Below, piece by piece: positions 9,239 through 19,085 of a stretch of 64,000 nt of DNA. Location: NCBI RefSeq assembly GCF_026805325.1, contig NZ_JAPRAT010000016.1:1-64000 (forward strand), written 5' to 3'. The translations under genes and the position numbers were made by a program. The DNA comes from Natronobacillus azotifigens. Its GTDB lineage: Bacteria; Bacillota; Bacilli; Bacillales; Amphibacillaceae. Positions within the stretch are counted from its first letter, which is position 1, and each line of letters opens with the position of its first letter. Below the pieces are notes generated by a model, which ran no database searches, was not told the DNA's origin, and saw only the letters and a program-made list of their open reading frames with translations.

Positions 9239-9406
9239 GAAGCTTCACTTTATCCCGGAGCAACCGTCCGTAAGACTCCCACTTCAAAACAACGAGAATA
9301 CCAAGTTGTTTAAGTGGGAGTAACGGACGCTAGCACCCCGAATGGTTCAACTAACAATCAGTGCGGGAATACCTAAAACCCCCCACTGATTGAAGTTTCA
9401 CTTTAT
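9239..9406 (+). repeat. Double-hairpin element with 15-bp direct repeats, best copy
   Basis: A 15-base sequence (GAAGNTTCACTTTAT, one mismatch) occurs at both ends, 9239-9253 and 9392-9406. Inside are two hairpins. The first, 9265-9329, has nested arms CGTCCGT/ACGGACG, ACTCCCACTT/AAGTGGGAGT and AACAAC/GTTGTT. The second, 9355-9392, pairs CAATCAGTG with CACTGATTG plus a GGG/CCC extension. Partial copies lie at 5990 and 13820. It contains no reading frame. It resembles a non-autonomous mobile element or a structured RNA. Confidence 0.65.
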
Positions 9407-9478
9407 TTGATTGTCTATTTAACATCGTAAATGCCTTAACATCTGCATATAGTATTAAAAAAGGCGGGAGGTTTAGAA

Positions 9479-9739
9479 ATGTTAACACTAACTACGATGC
9501 AAGAAAAGGAGATTATCTCATTAGAAACAGGAGAAAGATTGGGAAATGTGCTAGATTTAGAAATAGATGTGGACCGGGGACGGATTACGGATATCGTTAT
9601 TGGGTCCAAAAATGGTTTTTCTGGTTTCTTTCAAAAACAAGAAGAACTTAGTATTCCCTGGAATAACATTGTTACCTTTGGACAGGATGTTATTTTAGTT
9701 AAGGGGATAAAGACAAGCAGTGAGCAATCCAAAGAATAG
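9479..9739 (+). CDS. ylmC: YlmC/YmxH family PRC-barrel sporulation protein
   Basis: An 86-residue protein with a single PRC-barrel domain. The pattern EIISLETGERLGNVLDLEID followed by RITDIVIGSK is typical of the YlmC/YmxH family, linked to sporulation in Bacilli. No signal peptide or catalytic motif is visible. Start ATG follows GGGAGG. It heads the ylmC-ylmD-ylmE-sepF-ylmG-ylmH-divIVA series. Molecular function is not established. Confidence 0.88.
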   Translation: MLTLTTMQEKEIISLETGERLGNVLDLEIDVDRGRITDIVIGSKNGFSGFFQKQEELSIPWNNIVTFGQDVILVKGIKTSSEQSKE

Positions 9740-9795
9740 TAATATGAGAAATCATTGATCAATTATGATAAAATAATCTAAAAGGGGGATGTCTA

Positions 9796-10596
9796 ATGGA
9801 ACCATTTTGCTATAATAATGAACGAGTGTTATTTATTGAAAAATGGATGACCACAAATATTGTTGCAGGTATGACAACGCGAAATGGTGGAGTTAGTGAA
9901 TCACCTTATCATACATTAAACACAGGTTTTCATGTTTCAGATGATCCGAATCATGTGTTAAAAAATCGACAGTTAATCGCAGAAGACTTGAATTTTCCTC
10001 TTGATCAGTGGGTATTAGGGGAACAGGTGCATAATACCAACGTGTTTATTGTAGAGGACAAATCAGGAGTTATTGGCGCTGGTTCAACAATCAACACGAA
10101 TCCGATCAGTGGGGTAGATGGCTTAATTACTAAAGAAAAAAATATTCTATTAGCAGCTTTTTTTGCTGATTGCGTTCCTTTGTTTTTTTGGGATCCGACA
10201 TCTGATTGGATTGGTATTGCTCATGCTGGTTGGCGTGGTACGGTGAATAAAATGGCAAGTGCTATGGTTGATACCTTTAAACAAGAGAACGTCAATATAG
10301 CAAATCTACATGTTGCAATTGGACCCTCAATCTGTAAAGAAAATTATCAAGTGGATCAAAAAGTATATGAACAAGTACCGAAGAAATGGCGCGGAGAAGT
10401 AGTGGAAAAAGATGGAGAACAGAATTATTTGATCGATTTACCGCGCTTAAATGAATTGATTTTGCAAGAAGAAGGAGTAGATGAAGCACGTATCCTTCGA
10501 ACAAATTATTGTACTTACCGCGATCCAATATTTTTTTCTCACCGAAAAGATCAACAAAAAACAGGGAGAATGTTAGGGTTTATTGGTAGAAAGTAG
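9796..10596 (+). CDS. ylmD: Purine nucleoside phosphorylase YlmD (laccase-domain family)
   Basis: A 266-residue member of the YfiH/YlmD family, formerly called polyphenol oxidase or laccase domain. Related enzymes act as purine nucleoside phosphorylases and adenosine deaminases with a zinc site. The His-Cys-His metal ligands are seen in GEQVHNTNV, FADCVPLFFW and AHAGWRGT. Length is normal. AAAGGGGG precedes ATG. It is 27 bases ahead of ylmE in the same direction, probably one transcript. Confidence 0.92.
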   Translation: MEPFCYNNERVLFIEKWMTTNIVAGMTTRNGGVSESPYHTLNTGFHVSDDPNHVLKNRQLIAEDLNFPLDQWVLGEQVHNTNVFIVEDKSGVIGAGSTINTNPISGVDGLITKEKNILLAAFFADCVPLFFWDPTSDWIGIAHAGWRGTVNKMASAMVDTFKQENVNIANLHVAIGPSICKENYQVDQKVYEQVPKKWRGEVVEKDGEQNYLIDLPRLNELILQEEGVDEARILRTNYCTYRDPIFFSHRKDQQKTGRMLGFIGRK

Positions 10597-10622
10597 TGAG
10601 GTAATAGGGGGATTACATTGAA

Positions 10623-11309
10623 ATGACAGTAGAAGAGAATCTAGCAACCATTCAATCAAATTTACAAGAAACTTGTGCTCGCATCGGTAGAGATCCACAA
10701 GAAATTACCGTTATCGCTGTGACGAAATATGTTACAATAGAACGAGCAAGAGAAGTGATAAAAGCTGGGGTTACCAACCTTGCAGAAAATAGGATGGAAG
10801 GTTTGTATGAAAAAAGTGAGGCACTAAATGATACAATGCCCAATTGGCATTTTATTGGTACACTTCAATCGAAAAAGGTTAAAAAGGTCATTGATCTGGT
10901 CGATTATTTGCATTCCCTAGATCGATTGTCGCTTGCGAAAGAAATAAATAAGCGAGCGCAAAATAAAATTCCCTGTTTTGTCCAAGTCAATGTCAGTGGT
11001 GAAACATCGAAACAAGGTTTAAAACCAGAAGAAGTAGACAGTTTTATCGAGAAACTTAAAGAGTTTGAACAGATTCAGATAGTTGGTTTAATGACTATGG
11101 CTCCACATGTGAATGATGACACGACAATTCGAAATTGTTTTCGAGAATTGCGAGAATTACGAGATCGAATAGCGAGTAGGAAACTAATACACGCACCATG
11201 TTCGTATCTTTCGATGGGAATGAGTAATGATTATCAAATTGCCATTGAAGAAGGAGCAACCCATATTCGAATTGGCTCACATTTAGTTGGGCAGAAAGAG
11301 TTGAGGTGA
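10623..11309 (+). CDS. ylmE: YggS/YlmE family pyridoxal phosphate homeostasis protein
   Basis: A 228-residue PLP-binding protein with a single alanine-racemase-like barrel. The PLP lysine is in VIAVTKYV near residue 36. A phosphate-binding segment is seen as [18 protein letters not shown], and [13 protein letters not shown] ends the barrel. Homologues control vitamin B6 and amino acid pools and often lie beside sepF. ATG 10623 is used because the TTG just upstream runs into a stop at once. The stop overlaps the ribosome site of sepF. Confidence 0.95.
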   Translation: MTVEENLATIQSNLQETCARIGRDPQEITVIAVTKYVTIERAREVIKAGVTNLAENRMEGLYEKSEALNDTMPNWHFIGTLQSKKVKKVIDLVDYLHSLDRLSLAKEINKRAQNKIPCFVQVNVSGETSKQGLKPEEVDSFIEKLKEFEQIQIVGLMTMAPHVNDDTTIRNCFRELRELRDRIASRKLIHAPCSYLSMGMSNDYQIAIEEGATHIRIGSHLVGQKELR

Positions 11310-11314
11310 ATGAA

Positions 11315-11746
11315 ATGAGCATAAAAAACAAATTTAAATCGTTATTTGCTGAAGAAGACTATGAATTTGTAGAAGAAGAACCGGTGGAACAAGAAGCGAC
11401 AAGACGTAGTATGAAACACGATAAAGCAGAAGGTAAAAATGTTGTTAGCTTAAAATCGATCCAAGCACAGTCAAAAGTTGTTCTTGCTGAACCACGCTCG
11501 TATGAAGAAACACAAGATATTGCTGATCATATTGTGAACCGTCGTTCGGTTGCAATAAATTTACAGCGCGTTGACCATCAGCAAGCAAAGCGTATTGTTG
11601 ACTTTTTAAGTGGAACAGTTTATGCCGTATCAGGAGAAATTCAAAAATTAGGTCCTCATACATTTCTTTGCACACCGGATAATGTTGAGGTGTCAGGTAA
11701 TATTACACAGACGGTGGAAGAGGAAGAATTTGAACAAAGGTGGTAA
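11315..11746 (+). CDS. sepF: Cell division protein SepF
   Basis: A 143-residue protein that binds FtsZ and the membrane and shapes the septum. The N-terminus is an amphipathic membrane-targeting helix ([18 protein letters not shown]). A linker leads to the SepF core ([23 protein letters not shown] ending at [17 protein letters not shown]). I chose ATG 11315. A GTG at 11306 lies inside the ribosome site GAGGTGA that serves this ATG. SepF can replace FtsA in membrane tethering in B. subtilis. Confidence 0.95.
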   Translation: MSIKNKFKSLFAEEDYEFVEEEPVEQEATRRSMKHDKAEGKNVVSLKSIQAQSKVVLAEPRSYEETQDIADHIVNRRSVAINLQRVDHQQAKRIVDFLSGTVYAVSGEIQKLGPHTFLCTPDNVEVSGNITQTVEEEEFEQRW

Positions 11747-11751
11747 AGTAA

Positions 11752-12012
11752 ATGGGAGCATTGCAAGATATTATCATTAGATTGGCTGAGTTGTATAGTG
11801 TAGCGATTATTATTTATATTTTAATGTCATGGTTCCCAGGATCCCGTGATTCTTCGATAGGACGATTTCTTGCAGGTATTGTAGAGCCGTATCTAGAGCC
11901 ATTTCGTTCGATTATCCCCCCAATTGGAATGATCGACATCTCAGCGCTTGTAGCTATTATCACATTGCGTTTAGCTATGAGTGGGCTACACGTTCTATTT
12001 GGAATGTTTTAA
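11752..12012 (+). CDS. ylmG: YggT family membrane protein YlmG
   Basis: An 86-residue YggT-family membrane protein with two hydrophobic helices around the conserved polar segment [31 protein letters not shown]. It starts five bases after sepF and shares its transcript. Related proteins take part in septum or nucleoid organisation. The family role in Bacilli is not settled. Confidence 0.92.
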   Translation: MGALQDIIIRLAELYSVAIIIYILMSWFPGSRDSSIGRFLAGIVEPYLEPFRSIIPPIGMIDISALVAIITLRLAMSGLHVLFGMF

Positions 12013-12044
12013 GGTGTAATGAATTTAGTTAACAGGAGTATTTT

Positions 12045-12824
12045 ATGGATATTTATCAGCACTTTCGAAAAGAAGAACAACCTTTTATTGATCAGGTGTT
12101 TAGTTGGAAAGATCAAGTGGAACGTCAATACATTCGTAGGACATCAGATTTTCTTGATCCACGAGAACAAAAGATTTTTCAAAGCATCATTGGAAATGAT
12201 GATCAATTTCTGCTGAAATTCTTTGGTGGGACAACCCATACGGAACGCAAGCAAGCAATATTGTCGCCATATTATGAATCAATAAGCCAAACGGATTTTC
12301 CAATAGCGATACTCTCAGCTAGTTATCCAACAAGATTTATCACGATTGAGCACCGAGACGTATTGGGAACATTCTTGTCGCTTGGATTGAAGCGGAAAAA
12401 GCTTGGTGACATTATGGTTGATCAAGAACAAGGGAAGATACAATTGATTGTTTCTGAAGATGTTGCTGATTTTGTTTGTTTTAACCTTACTGCAATTAAG
12501 AATGCATCAATACAACTAGAAAGAATTCCCTTACAGGGTGCAGTGGACGCGGAACAAGACTGGAAGTCCTATCAAACAACAATTAGTTCCTTAAGGCTAG
12601 ATGTTGTGATCAAACACATCTATGGCTTATCTCGTCAACAGGCTGGACAAGTCATTCAAAAAGGAATCGTAAAAGTTAATTTTCGGATTGTGGAAGATCC
12701 AGCTTTTGTTGTGGAAGAAGGCGATGTGTTTTCGCTTCGTGGGAAAGGGAGAAGTCGTTTAACAGAATTGTTAGGACTCTCTAAAAAAGAGAAATGGAAA
12801 ATAATTTATGAGATCTTAAATTAA
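12045..12824 (+). CDS. ylmH: S4-domain RNA-binding protein YlmH
   Basis: A 259-residue protein with an N-terminal YlmH domain and a C-terminal S4 RNA-binding domain from about residue 180 (LRLDVVIKHIYGLSRQQAGQ, then GDVFSLRGKGRSRL). YlmH homologues bind ribosomes or peptidyl-tRNA and act in ribosome quality control alongside RqcH, which is encoded at 33378-35108 here. AGGAG precedes ATG. Confidence 0.92.
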   Translation: MDIYQHFRKEEQPFIDQVFSWKDQVERQYIRRTSDFLDPREQKIFQSIIGNDDQFLLKFFGGTTHTERKQAILSPYYESISQTDFPIAILSASYPTRFITIEHRDVLGTFLSLGLKRKKLGDIMVDQEQGKIQLIVSEDVADFVCFNLTAIKNASIQLERIPLQGAVDAEQDWKSYQTTISSLRLDVVIKHIYGLSRQQAGQVIQKGIVKVNFRIVEDPAFVVEEGDVFSLRGKGRSRLTELLGLSKKEKWKIIYEILN

Positions 12825-12898
12825 TGTCGTTTCTTAGCAGGAATTTAAGATGATTTTGTCGAAAAGGTAAGAAAACGTATATTGAGGAGGTGGCCATT

Positions 12899-13405
12899 GT
12901 GCCATTGACACCATTAGATATTCATAATAAGGAATTTACGCGTGGCTTAAGAGGCTATGACCAAGATGAAGTGAATGAATTTTTGGATCAAGTGATTAAA
13001 GATTATGAAATTGTAATTCGAGAAAAGAAAGAGTTGAAGCGACAAGTTGATGACATGAAAGAACGCCTGGGTCATTTTTCTAATATTGAAGAGACGTTAA
13101 ATAAATCAATTTTAATTGCTCAAACAACTGCTGAAGAAGTGAAAGGTAATGCAACGAAAGAATCGAAATTAATTATTCGTGAAGCAGAAAAAAATGCAGA
13201 TCGAATTATTAATGAAGCATTAGAAAAATCACGTAGAATTGAAATTGAAGTAGAAGAACTAAAGAAACAAGGAAAAGTGTTCCGAACGAGACTGAAGATG
13301 CTCGTAGAAGCACAGTTGGAATTAGCAAATAGTGATGATTGGGATGATTTATTTCAAACATCATTAGATCGTGATTATGAAAATGACTCAACGGACGATG
13401 AATAA
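12899..13405 (+). CDS. divIVA: Cell pole and septum protein DivIVA
   Basis: A 168-residue coiled-coil protein that binds negatively curved membrane at septa and poles and recruits Min proteins and, in sporulation, the chromosome anchor. The conserved N-terminus MPLTPLDIHNKEFTRGLRGY and DQDEVNEFLDQV are intact. Long heptad repeats follow to about residue 150 and the tail is acidic. GTG 12899 is chosen because it gives this family N-terminus. An upstream in-frame GTG at 12890 overlaps the ribosome site GGAGG. Confidence 0.96.
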   Translation: MPLTPLDIHNKEFTRGLRGYDQDEVNEFLDQVIKDYEIVIREKKELKRQVDDMKERLGHFSNIEETLNKSILIAQTTAEEVKGNATKESKLIIREAEKNADRIINEALEKSRRIEIEVEELKKQGKVFRTRLKMLVEAQLELANSDDWDDLFQTSLDRDYENDSTDDE

Positions 13406-13419
13406 TTAACGAGAAAAAC

Positions 13420-13448
13420 TTGACGTTTTCGGATTTATTACATATAAT
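13420..13448 (+). promoter_or_regulatory. Sigma-A promoter for the ileS leader
   Basis: TTGACG at 13420-13425 and TATAAT at 13443-13448 with a 17-base spacer, just upstream of the T-box leader. Confidence 0.75.
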
Positions 13449-13504
13449 TCATTCACAGAAACACTTATTTTCGATTATCATGTTAAATAAATGAACAAAT
13501 TGAA

Positions 13505-13768
13505 ACATCGTTATCAGCTATGCGAGGGACAGTAAAATGGATAGAATTATTTTAGCGAGCTAGGGAAGGTGGGAGCCTAGTATGATTATCTATTTGAAAA
13601 TCACCCTCAAGCTTCCAGTGCGAAAGTGTACATGTGAGTAGAACTGGACGTCCTCATCACGTTACGATGCTTGAGTGGGTAATTATTTGGTTAACTCAAA
13701 TTAATTACTTATGAAGGGTGGTACCGCGAGTCTTCTCGTCCCTTTTGGGGATATAGAAGGCTTTTTTT
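13505..13768 (+). promoter_or_regulatory. T-box riboswitch (isoleucine), with terminator
   Basis: The leader holds a Stem I region from about 13520 and a probable specifier codon ATC (Ile) at 13600-13602 in GAAAATCACC. The invariant T-box AAGGGTGGTACCGCG is at 13714-13728. The competing terminator follows: AGTCTTCT at 13729-13736 pairs with AGAAGGCT at 13755-13762, then a T run. Uncharged tRNA-Ile should stabilise the antiterminator and allow ileS transcription. The ATC call fits the gene downstream. Confidence 0.93.
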
Positions 13769-13819
13769 GTTGCTTTAAGAATAAAAGCATGGTGAATTTA
13801 AGATAGTGCACCGAAAGCT

Positions 13820-13868
13820 AAAACTAACAATCAATAAAAACCCCCACTGATTGAAGATTCACCTTATA
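13820..13868 (+). repeat. Partial double-hairpin repeat, copy 3
   Basis: Only the second hairpin region and terminal box remain: ACTAACAATCA, then CCCCCACTGATTGAAG and TTCACCTTAT, matching 9351-9406 closely. It is wedged between the T-box terminator and the ileS ribosome site, so it is part of the ileS mRNA leader. Confidence 0.6.
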
Positions 13869-13880
13869 GGAGGAAATAAA

Positions 13881-16628
13881 ATGGATTATAAAGAAACATT
13901 ATTAATGCCGAAGACAGAGTTTCCTATGCGTGGAAATTTACCGAACAAAGAGCCAAAGTTACAAGAAGAATGGGATCAAGCAAATCTTTATCAAAAAGTT
14001 CAAAATCGAACAGAGGGTCGCCCGCTATTTGTTTTGCATGACGGACCACCGTATGCGAATGGCGATCTTCACATGGGGCATGCGTTGAATAAAGTTTTAA
14101 AAGATTTTATCGTCAAATATAAGTCGATGACTGGCTTCCAAGCCCCGTATGTTCCAGGATGGGATACGCATGGTCTACCAATCGAAACTGCTTTAGCAAA
14201 AAAGAAAGTGAATCGCAAGAAAATGACTGCATCAGAGTTTCGAGAAAAATGTGCAGAATATGCATTAAAGCAAGTCGATAATCAGCGTGCACAGTTTAAG
14301 CAACTCGGAGTACGTGGAGATTGGGAAAATCCTTATTTAACATTAAATAAAGATTATGAAGCAGCTCAAATTGAAGTGTTTGGAGAAATGGCTAAAAAAG
14401 GCTATATCTACAAAGGCTTAAAGCCAGTGTATTGGTCTCCATCATCAGAATCAGCGTTAGCTGAAGCAGAAATCGAGTATCAAGATAAACGTTCTGCGTC
14501 TATTTATGTTAGTTTTGGAGTGAAAGATCCAGGTGAGTTATTACAAGGTGATGAGCAATTCATTATCTGGACAACAACTCCGTGGACGATCCCAGCTAAC
14601 TTAGCGATTGCACTTCATCCGGAGTTAACGTATGCGGTCGTAAAAGTAGAAGATCAGAAATTTATTGTTGCAGAAGAGATGATCTCACAAGTTGCCGAAG
14701 TTTTAGAATGGAATACAACGGAGGTTGTTCAAACGTTCAAGGGACAAGAAGCAGAACGTTTAGTAGCAAAACACCCAATTTATGACCGTGATTCATTAAT
14801 TATCTTAGGTGACCATGTAACAACAGAAAGTGGTACTGGTTTAGTACACACAGCTCCAGGACATGGGGAAGATGACTTTATCATTGGGAAAAAATATGGC
14901 TTAGATGTCCTTTGTCCAGTAGATGAAAAAGGTGTCTTTACAGATGAAGCTCCTGGCTTCGAAGGGTTATTTTATGATGCAGCAAATAAAGAAATTACGG
15001 AAAAGTTATCAGAAAATGGAGCATTGTTAGCACTAAATTTCATTACACACTCATACCCACATGACTGGCGTACGAAGAAACCAACCATCTTCCGTGCTAC
15101 TAATCAATGGTTTGCATCGATTAAAGATTTCCGTGAAGAAATCTTAGCTGAAATCAAACGGATTAATTGGGTTCCTAAATGGGGAGAAACTCGACTTTTC
15201 AATATGGTTCGTGATCGTGAAGATTGGTGTATTTCTCGCCAAAGAATTTGGGGAGTTCCCATTCCAGTTTTTTATGGTGAGGATCGTACACCAATCATCA
15301 ATGATGAAACAATTACGCATGTGGCAAACTTGTTCCGTGAACACGGATCGAACATTTGGTTCGATTGGGAAGCAAGTGATTTATTGCCAGAAGGATTCCA
15401 ATCAGAGCACAGTCCTAACGGTACCTTCACAAAAGAGATGGACATCATGGATGTATGGTTTGATTCTGGCTCTTCTCACCAAGGTGTTTTAGAGGGACGT
15501 CCTGAATTACAACGTCCAGCAGATGTCTATTTAGAAGGATCCGATCAATATCGTGGATGGTTTAACTCTTCTATTTCTACAGCTGTTGCAGTAACAGGGA
15601 AATCACCATTTGAAACGGTTATCAGTCACGGATTCACGTTAGATGGAAAAGGACGAAAAATGAGTAAGTCTGTAGGGAATGTCGTTATTCCTGATAAGAT
15701 TATTAAGCAATATGGTGCTGACATTTTGCGTTTATGGGTTGCCTCTGTGGACTATCAAGCGGATGTTCGTGTGTCCGATGAAATCATTAAACAAGCAGCA
15801 GAAGGCTACCGTAAAATCCGAAATACGTTCCGATTCTTACTTGGAAACTTAAATGATTTTGATGTGGTGAAAAATACAGTTGCTGATCAAGATTTACACG
15901 AAGTGGATCGCTATATGCTAGTGAAGTTACAAGAAGTAGTAAGTAAAGTAACGAAAGCATATGACTCCTATGATTTTTCAACGGTATACCAGTTGATTCA
16001 TCAATTCTGCTCCATTGAGTTAAGTGCCTTCTATCTTGACTTTGCAAAAGATATTCTATACATCGATCAAGAAGATAGCTCGCGCAGAAGGAGTATTCAA
16101 ACGGTTTATTATGAAACAGTAACTAGTTTAGTTAAATTGATGACACCGATCTTAACTCATACAGCAGAGGAAATTTGGGGACATATTCCGAATGTTGGGG
16201 AAGAGTTTGTTCAGTTGACCGATATGCCAGTCGCAAGAGAAATTCCGGCAGCAGATGAATTGAAAGTGAAATGGGATCATTTCATTACAGTTCGTGATGA
16301 TGTTCTAAAAGCGTTAGAAGAGGCTCGTGCTGAGAAGGTAATTGGTAAATCATTAGAAGCTAAATTAACGATTGTTGCAAAAGATGAAACAACGAAAACG
16401 GTATTATCTGAGATTGATGATTTAGATCAGTTGTTTATTGTTTCCCATGTAGAAGTTGTTGAAGAACAACCGAATGCAAAAACATATGATCATATTTCTG
16501 TAGTTGTTGAAAAATATGATGCTGAGAAGTGTGAACGTTGTTGGATTGCTTCAGAAACAGTTGGTGAAGATTCTGAGCACGAAACGTTATGTACGCGTTG
16601 TGCTGCAATTGTAAAAGAACATTACTAA
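13881..16628 (+). CDS. ileS: Isoleucine--tRNA ligase
   Basis: A 915-residue class I aminoacyl-tRNA synthetase that charges tRNA-Ile and edits valine. The HIGH motif appears as HMGH in [15 protein letters not shown]. The CP1 editing domain follows at about 200-400. KMSKS is in [10 protein letters not shown]. The C-terminal zinc finger has Cys pairs CERCW and CTRC. I chose ATG 13881 behind AGGAGG; an upstream in-frame start lies inside the repeat. Expression is under the T-box leader. Confidence 0.98.
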   Translation: MDYKETLLMPKTEFPMRGNLPNKEPKLQEEWDQANLYQKVQNRTEGRPLFVLHDGPPYANGDLHMGHALNKVLKDFIVKYKSMTGFQAPYVPGWDTHGLPIETALAKKKVNRKKMTASEFREKCAEYALKQVDNQRAQFKQLGVRGDWENPYLTLNKDYEAAQIEVFGEMAKKGYIYKGLKPVYWSPSSESALAEAEIEYQDKRSASIYVSFGVKDPGELLQGDEQFIIWTTTPWTIPANLAIALHPELTYAVVKVEDQKFIVAEEMISQVAEVLEWNTTEVVQTFKGQEAERLVAKHPIYDRDSLIILGDHVTTESGTGLVHTAPGHGEDDFIIGKKYGLDVLCPVDEKGVFTDEAPGFEGLFYDAANKEITEKLSENGALLALNFITHSYPHDWRTKKPTIFRATNQWFASIKDFREEILAEIKRINWVPKWGETRLFNMVRDREDWCISRQRIWGVPIPVFYGEDRTPIINDETITHVANLFREHGSNIWFDWEASDLLPEGFQSEHSPNGTFTKEMDIMDVWFDSGSSHQGVLEGRPELQRPADVYLEGSDQYRGWFNSSISTAVAVTGKSPFETVISHGFTLDGKGRKMSKSVGNVVIPDKIIKQYGADILRLWVASVDYQADVRVSDEIIKQAAEGYRKIRNTFRFLLGNLNDFDVVKNTVADQDLHEVDRYMLVKLQEVVSKVTKAYDSYDFSTVYQLIHQFCSIELSAFYLDFAKDILYIDQEDSSRRRSIQTVYYETVTSLVKLMTPILTHTAEEIWGHIPNVGEEFVQLTDMPVAREIPAADELKVKWDHFITVRDDVLKALEEARAEKVIGKSLEAKLTIVAKDETTKTVLSEIDDLDQLFIVSHVEVVEEQPNAKTYDHISVVVEKYDAEKCERCWIASETVGEDSEHETLCTRCAAIVKEHY

Positions 16629-16636
16629 AATACTTT

Positions 16637-16685
16637 TAAAAACGAAACACGCCAGCTATGGTGGTAGTGTTTCGTTTTTATTTTG
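16637..16685 (+). terminator. Intrinsic terminator after ileS
   Basis: AAAACGAAACAC pairs with GTGTTTCGTTTT around a 16-base loop, followed by further T residues. Confidence 0.82.
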
Positions 16686-16817
16686 TTTATGGGATGCCGA
16701 ATTGTGAGGTGGACAGTCTTTTTATTGAAAAAAATTACAGAAGAGGGAATTAAACAAGAACTGCTTTATAACAAATTTGGATCAACACGTGCTTAGTCAA
16801 ACGATACTTAAAGCATA

Positions 16818-17488
16818 ATATCTATAGACTGTGAGGTGTGAGTCTAGGTTTAATTATGCGTTTCAGCAAGGTTGCAGCCCTTTTTTAGGGTCACCTAAGT
16901 GTATGTGGTCATTTCGACGAGGTTGTAGCTCTTTTTAGGGCTTAACCTAGGCGAAAGAGGTCGTTTCGACGAGGTTGTAGCTCTTTTTAGGACTTAACCT
17001 AAGTGAAAGAGGTCGTTTCGACGAGGCTGTAGCTCTTTTTAGGGTTTAACCTAGGCGAAAGAGGCTGTTTCGACGAGGTTGTAGCTCTTTTTAGGGCTTA
17101 ACCTAGGCGAAAGAGGTCGTTTCGACGAGGTTGTAGCTCTTTTTAGGTCTTAACCTAGGCGAAAGAGGTCGTTTCGACGAGGTTGTAGCTCTTTTTAGGG
17201 TTTAACCTAGGCGAAAGAGGTCGTTTCGACGAGGTTGTAGCTCTTTTTAGGACTTAACCTAAGTGAAAGAGGTCGTTTCGACGAGGTTGTAGCTCTTTTT
17301 AGGGTTTAACCTAGGCGAAAGAGGCTGTTTCGACGAGGTTGGTGCCATTTTCTACCCTCAACCTAAGCAAGTTCTTCAATCTTGACGAGGTTAGCGTTAT
17401 CTCCTGCCATGAACCTAGGGGAAAAACCCGCCTTAAAGAAGTTACAGTTCCTTTGATCCTCTCTACCTTCGCGTGAACATCATTAAAG
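16818..17488 (-). repeat. 52-bp tandem array, dispersed element copy 2 (eleven modules)
   Basis: Eight near-identical 52-base units start at 16913, 16965, 17017, 17069, 17121, 17173, 17225 and 17277. Diverged units flank them at 16862 (51 bases), 17329 and 17381. Each unit reads TTCGACGAGGTTGTAGCTC, then TTTTTAGG, TTAACCTAGG and GAAAGAGG. On the minus strand this gives AGGTT ... AACCTCGTC, as in copies 1 and 3. The right flank matches the left flank of copy 3 in reverse over about 40 bases. There are no unique spacers, and 52 is not a multiple of three. The rest of the gene-free stretch 16686-17705 shows nothing else I recognise. Confidence 0.9.
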
Positions 17489-17705
17489 GTAAAAAAATAA
17501 ATTATTTACCACACAGTTTGTCTCAGGTGTATAAAATTGGAGGGGAATGGCGTTTGAAGCATATGGTTGGGAAAAGTCGTTCTTACCACCTTGTAATAGG
17601 TAAAATTAGTGCTTTAGCATAAAACTAGGTGTTCGTAATGATTTTTCCTTTTTCGCTTGGTTTGTGGTAAAATGCTAGAGAGAAAAGAGAGAATGGGGGA
17701 GTAAC

Positions 17706-18167
17706 ATGCGTTATTACTTACTCGCATTAGGTGTCATTATCATTGATCAATTAACCAAGTGGTGGGTTGTTACAAACATGGAACTGCGTGAAAGTATTCC
17801 TGTAATTGAAAATTTCTTTTATATTACTTCACACCGCAATCCAGGTGCTGCTTGGGGGATTCTAGCAGGTCAAATGGCATTTTTTTATGTGATTACTTTA
17901 GTTGTCATTGGTCTAATTGTTTACTATATGCAAAAGTATGCGAAGGATAATATTTGGACAGGCATTGCATTGGGGTTGGTATTAGGAGGAGCGATTGGAA
18001 ATTTTATTGACCGCTTAATTTTTCAAGAGGTTGTTGATTTTCTGAATGTCTACATAGGAAGCTATAATTATCCTATTTTTAATATAGCTGATTCTGCATT
18101 GGTAATCGGTGTAATCATTATATTTATCATAACATTTAAAGAAGAGCTTCAGAAAGGAAGAAAATAA
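17706..18167 (+). CDS. lspA: Lipoprotein signal peptidase (signal peptidase II)
   Basis: A 153-residue membrane aspartic protease that removes signal peptides from diacylglyceryl-modified prolipoproteins. It has four hydrophobic helices. The two catalytic aspartates are in [12 protein letters not shown] and [19 protein letters not shown] near the N-terminus is typical. GGGGGAG precedes ATG. It is four bases ahead of the pseudouridine synthase gene, as in B. subtilis lspA-ylyB. Confidence 0.97.
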   Translation: MRYYLLALGVIIIDQLTKWWVVTNMELRESIPVIENFFYITSHRNPGAAWGILAGQMAFFYVITLVVIGLIVYYMQKYAKDNIWTGIALGLVLGGAIGNFIDRLIFQEVVDFLNVYIGSYNYPIFNIADSALVIGVIIIFIITFKEELQKGRK

Positions 18168-18170
18168 CGG

Positions 18171-19085
18171 ATGAATGTAAATAGTCACCGGGTTTCTGAG
18201 GAAGAAACTTATCAACGAATTGATAAGGTGTTAACCAAATTGTTGCCGGAAGTGTCTCGCTCTCAAATACAAAGTTGGATTAAATCGGGACATGTTTTGG
18301 TTAATCAAGCACCCGTAAAGAACAATTATAAATGTGAACCAGATGCAGTGATTTCTTGGGAAATTCCAGAACCTGAAGAAATGGAAATAAAAGCAGAAGA
18401 TATTCCAATTGAGATTGTTTATGAAGATAAAGATGTCCTTGTTGTAAATAAACCTAGAGGTATGGTTGTACACCCATCTATTGGGCATTCTTCAGAAACA
18501 TTAGTTAACGCATTACTTCATCATTGTAATGACTTATCTGGAATTAATGGTGTCATCAGACCTGGAATTGTTCACCGAATTGATCGTGATACGAGTGGAT
18601 TACTTATGGTAGCTAAAAATGATCAAGCGCATCAAGCATTGGCAGAGCAACTTCAAGCAAAGACTGTAAAGCGTTCTTATGTCGCACTTGTCCATGGTGC
18701 AATTCCTCATGAATATGGAACAATTGAAGCGCCAATTGCTCGTGATCCGAAAGATCGTCAAAGCATGACTGTTGTTACAGGTGGCCGGGATGCGATCACA
18801 CATTTTGAAGTGATCGAACGTATTAATCAGCTCTTTACTTATGTAAAGTGTGTATTGGAAACAGGAAGGACCCATCAAATTCGTGTTCATATGAAATATA
18901 TTGGTTTTCCTCTTGTTGGTGACCCTAAATATGGACAAAGAAAGTCACTTTCGATGAATGGTCAGGCATTACATGCTCAAGAACTGGGGTTTGAACATCC
19001 AACAACTAAAGAATGGTTACAGTTTACTGTTGAACCACCAGAAGAATTTAACGAAGCTTTAAAAAAAATCAGAGAAATGCATTGA
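18171..19085 (+). CDS. rluD: RluD-family ribosomal large subunit pseudouridine synthase (YlyB type)
   Basis: A 304-residue enzyme that isomerises uridines in 23S rRNA. An N-terminal S4 domain (TKLLPEVSRSQIQSWIKSG) precedes the catalytic RluA-type domain. The active-site Asp is in GIVHRIDRDTSGLLMVAKN. ETGRTHQIRVHMKYIGFPLVGD is also present. The target uridines cannot be read from sequence. Its stop codon overlaps the -35 of the pyr promoter. Confidence 0.93.
   Translation: MNVNSHRVSEEETYQRIDKVLTKLLPEVSRSQIQSWIKSGHVLVNQAPVKNNYKCEPDAVISWEIPEPEEMEIKAEDIPIEIVYEDKDVLVVNKPRGMVVHPSIGHSSETLVNALLHHCNDLSGINGVIRPGIVHRIDRDTSGLLMVAKNDQAHQALAEQLQAKTVKRSYVALVHGAIPHEYGTIEAPIARDPKDRQSMTVVTGGRDAITHFEVIERINQLFTYVKCVLETGRTHQIRVHMKYIGFPLVGDPKYGQRKSLSMNGQALHAQELGFEHPTTKEWLQFTVEPPEEFNEALKKIREMH

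Noticed and set aside
12019..12216. 65-residue open frame overlapping the ylmH start
   Set aside because: A frame-shifted copy of the ylmH N-terminal region; ylmH has the ribosome site and family match.
16913..17328. CRISPR array
   Set aside because: The 52-base units are contiguous and near identical with no unique spacers, and no cas gene is nearby.
18600..18938. 112-residue open frame antisense to the pseudouridine synthase gene
   Set aside because: A shadow of a well-supported gene, without start signals.
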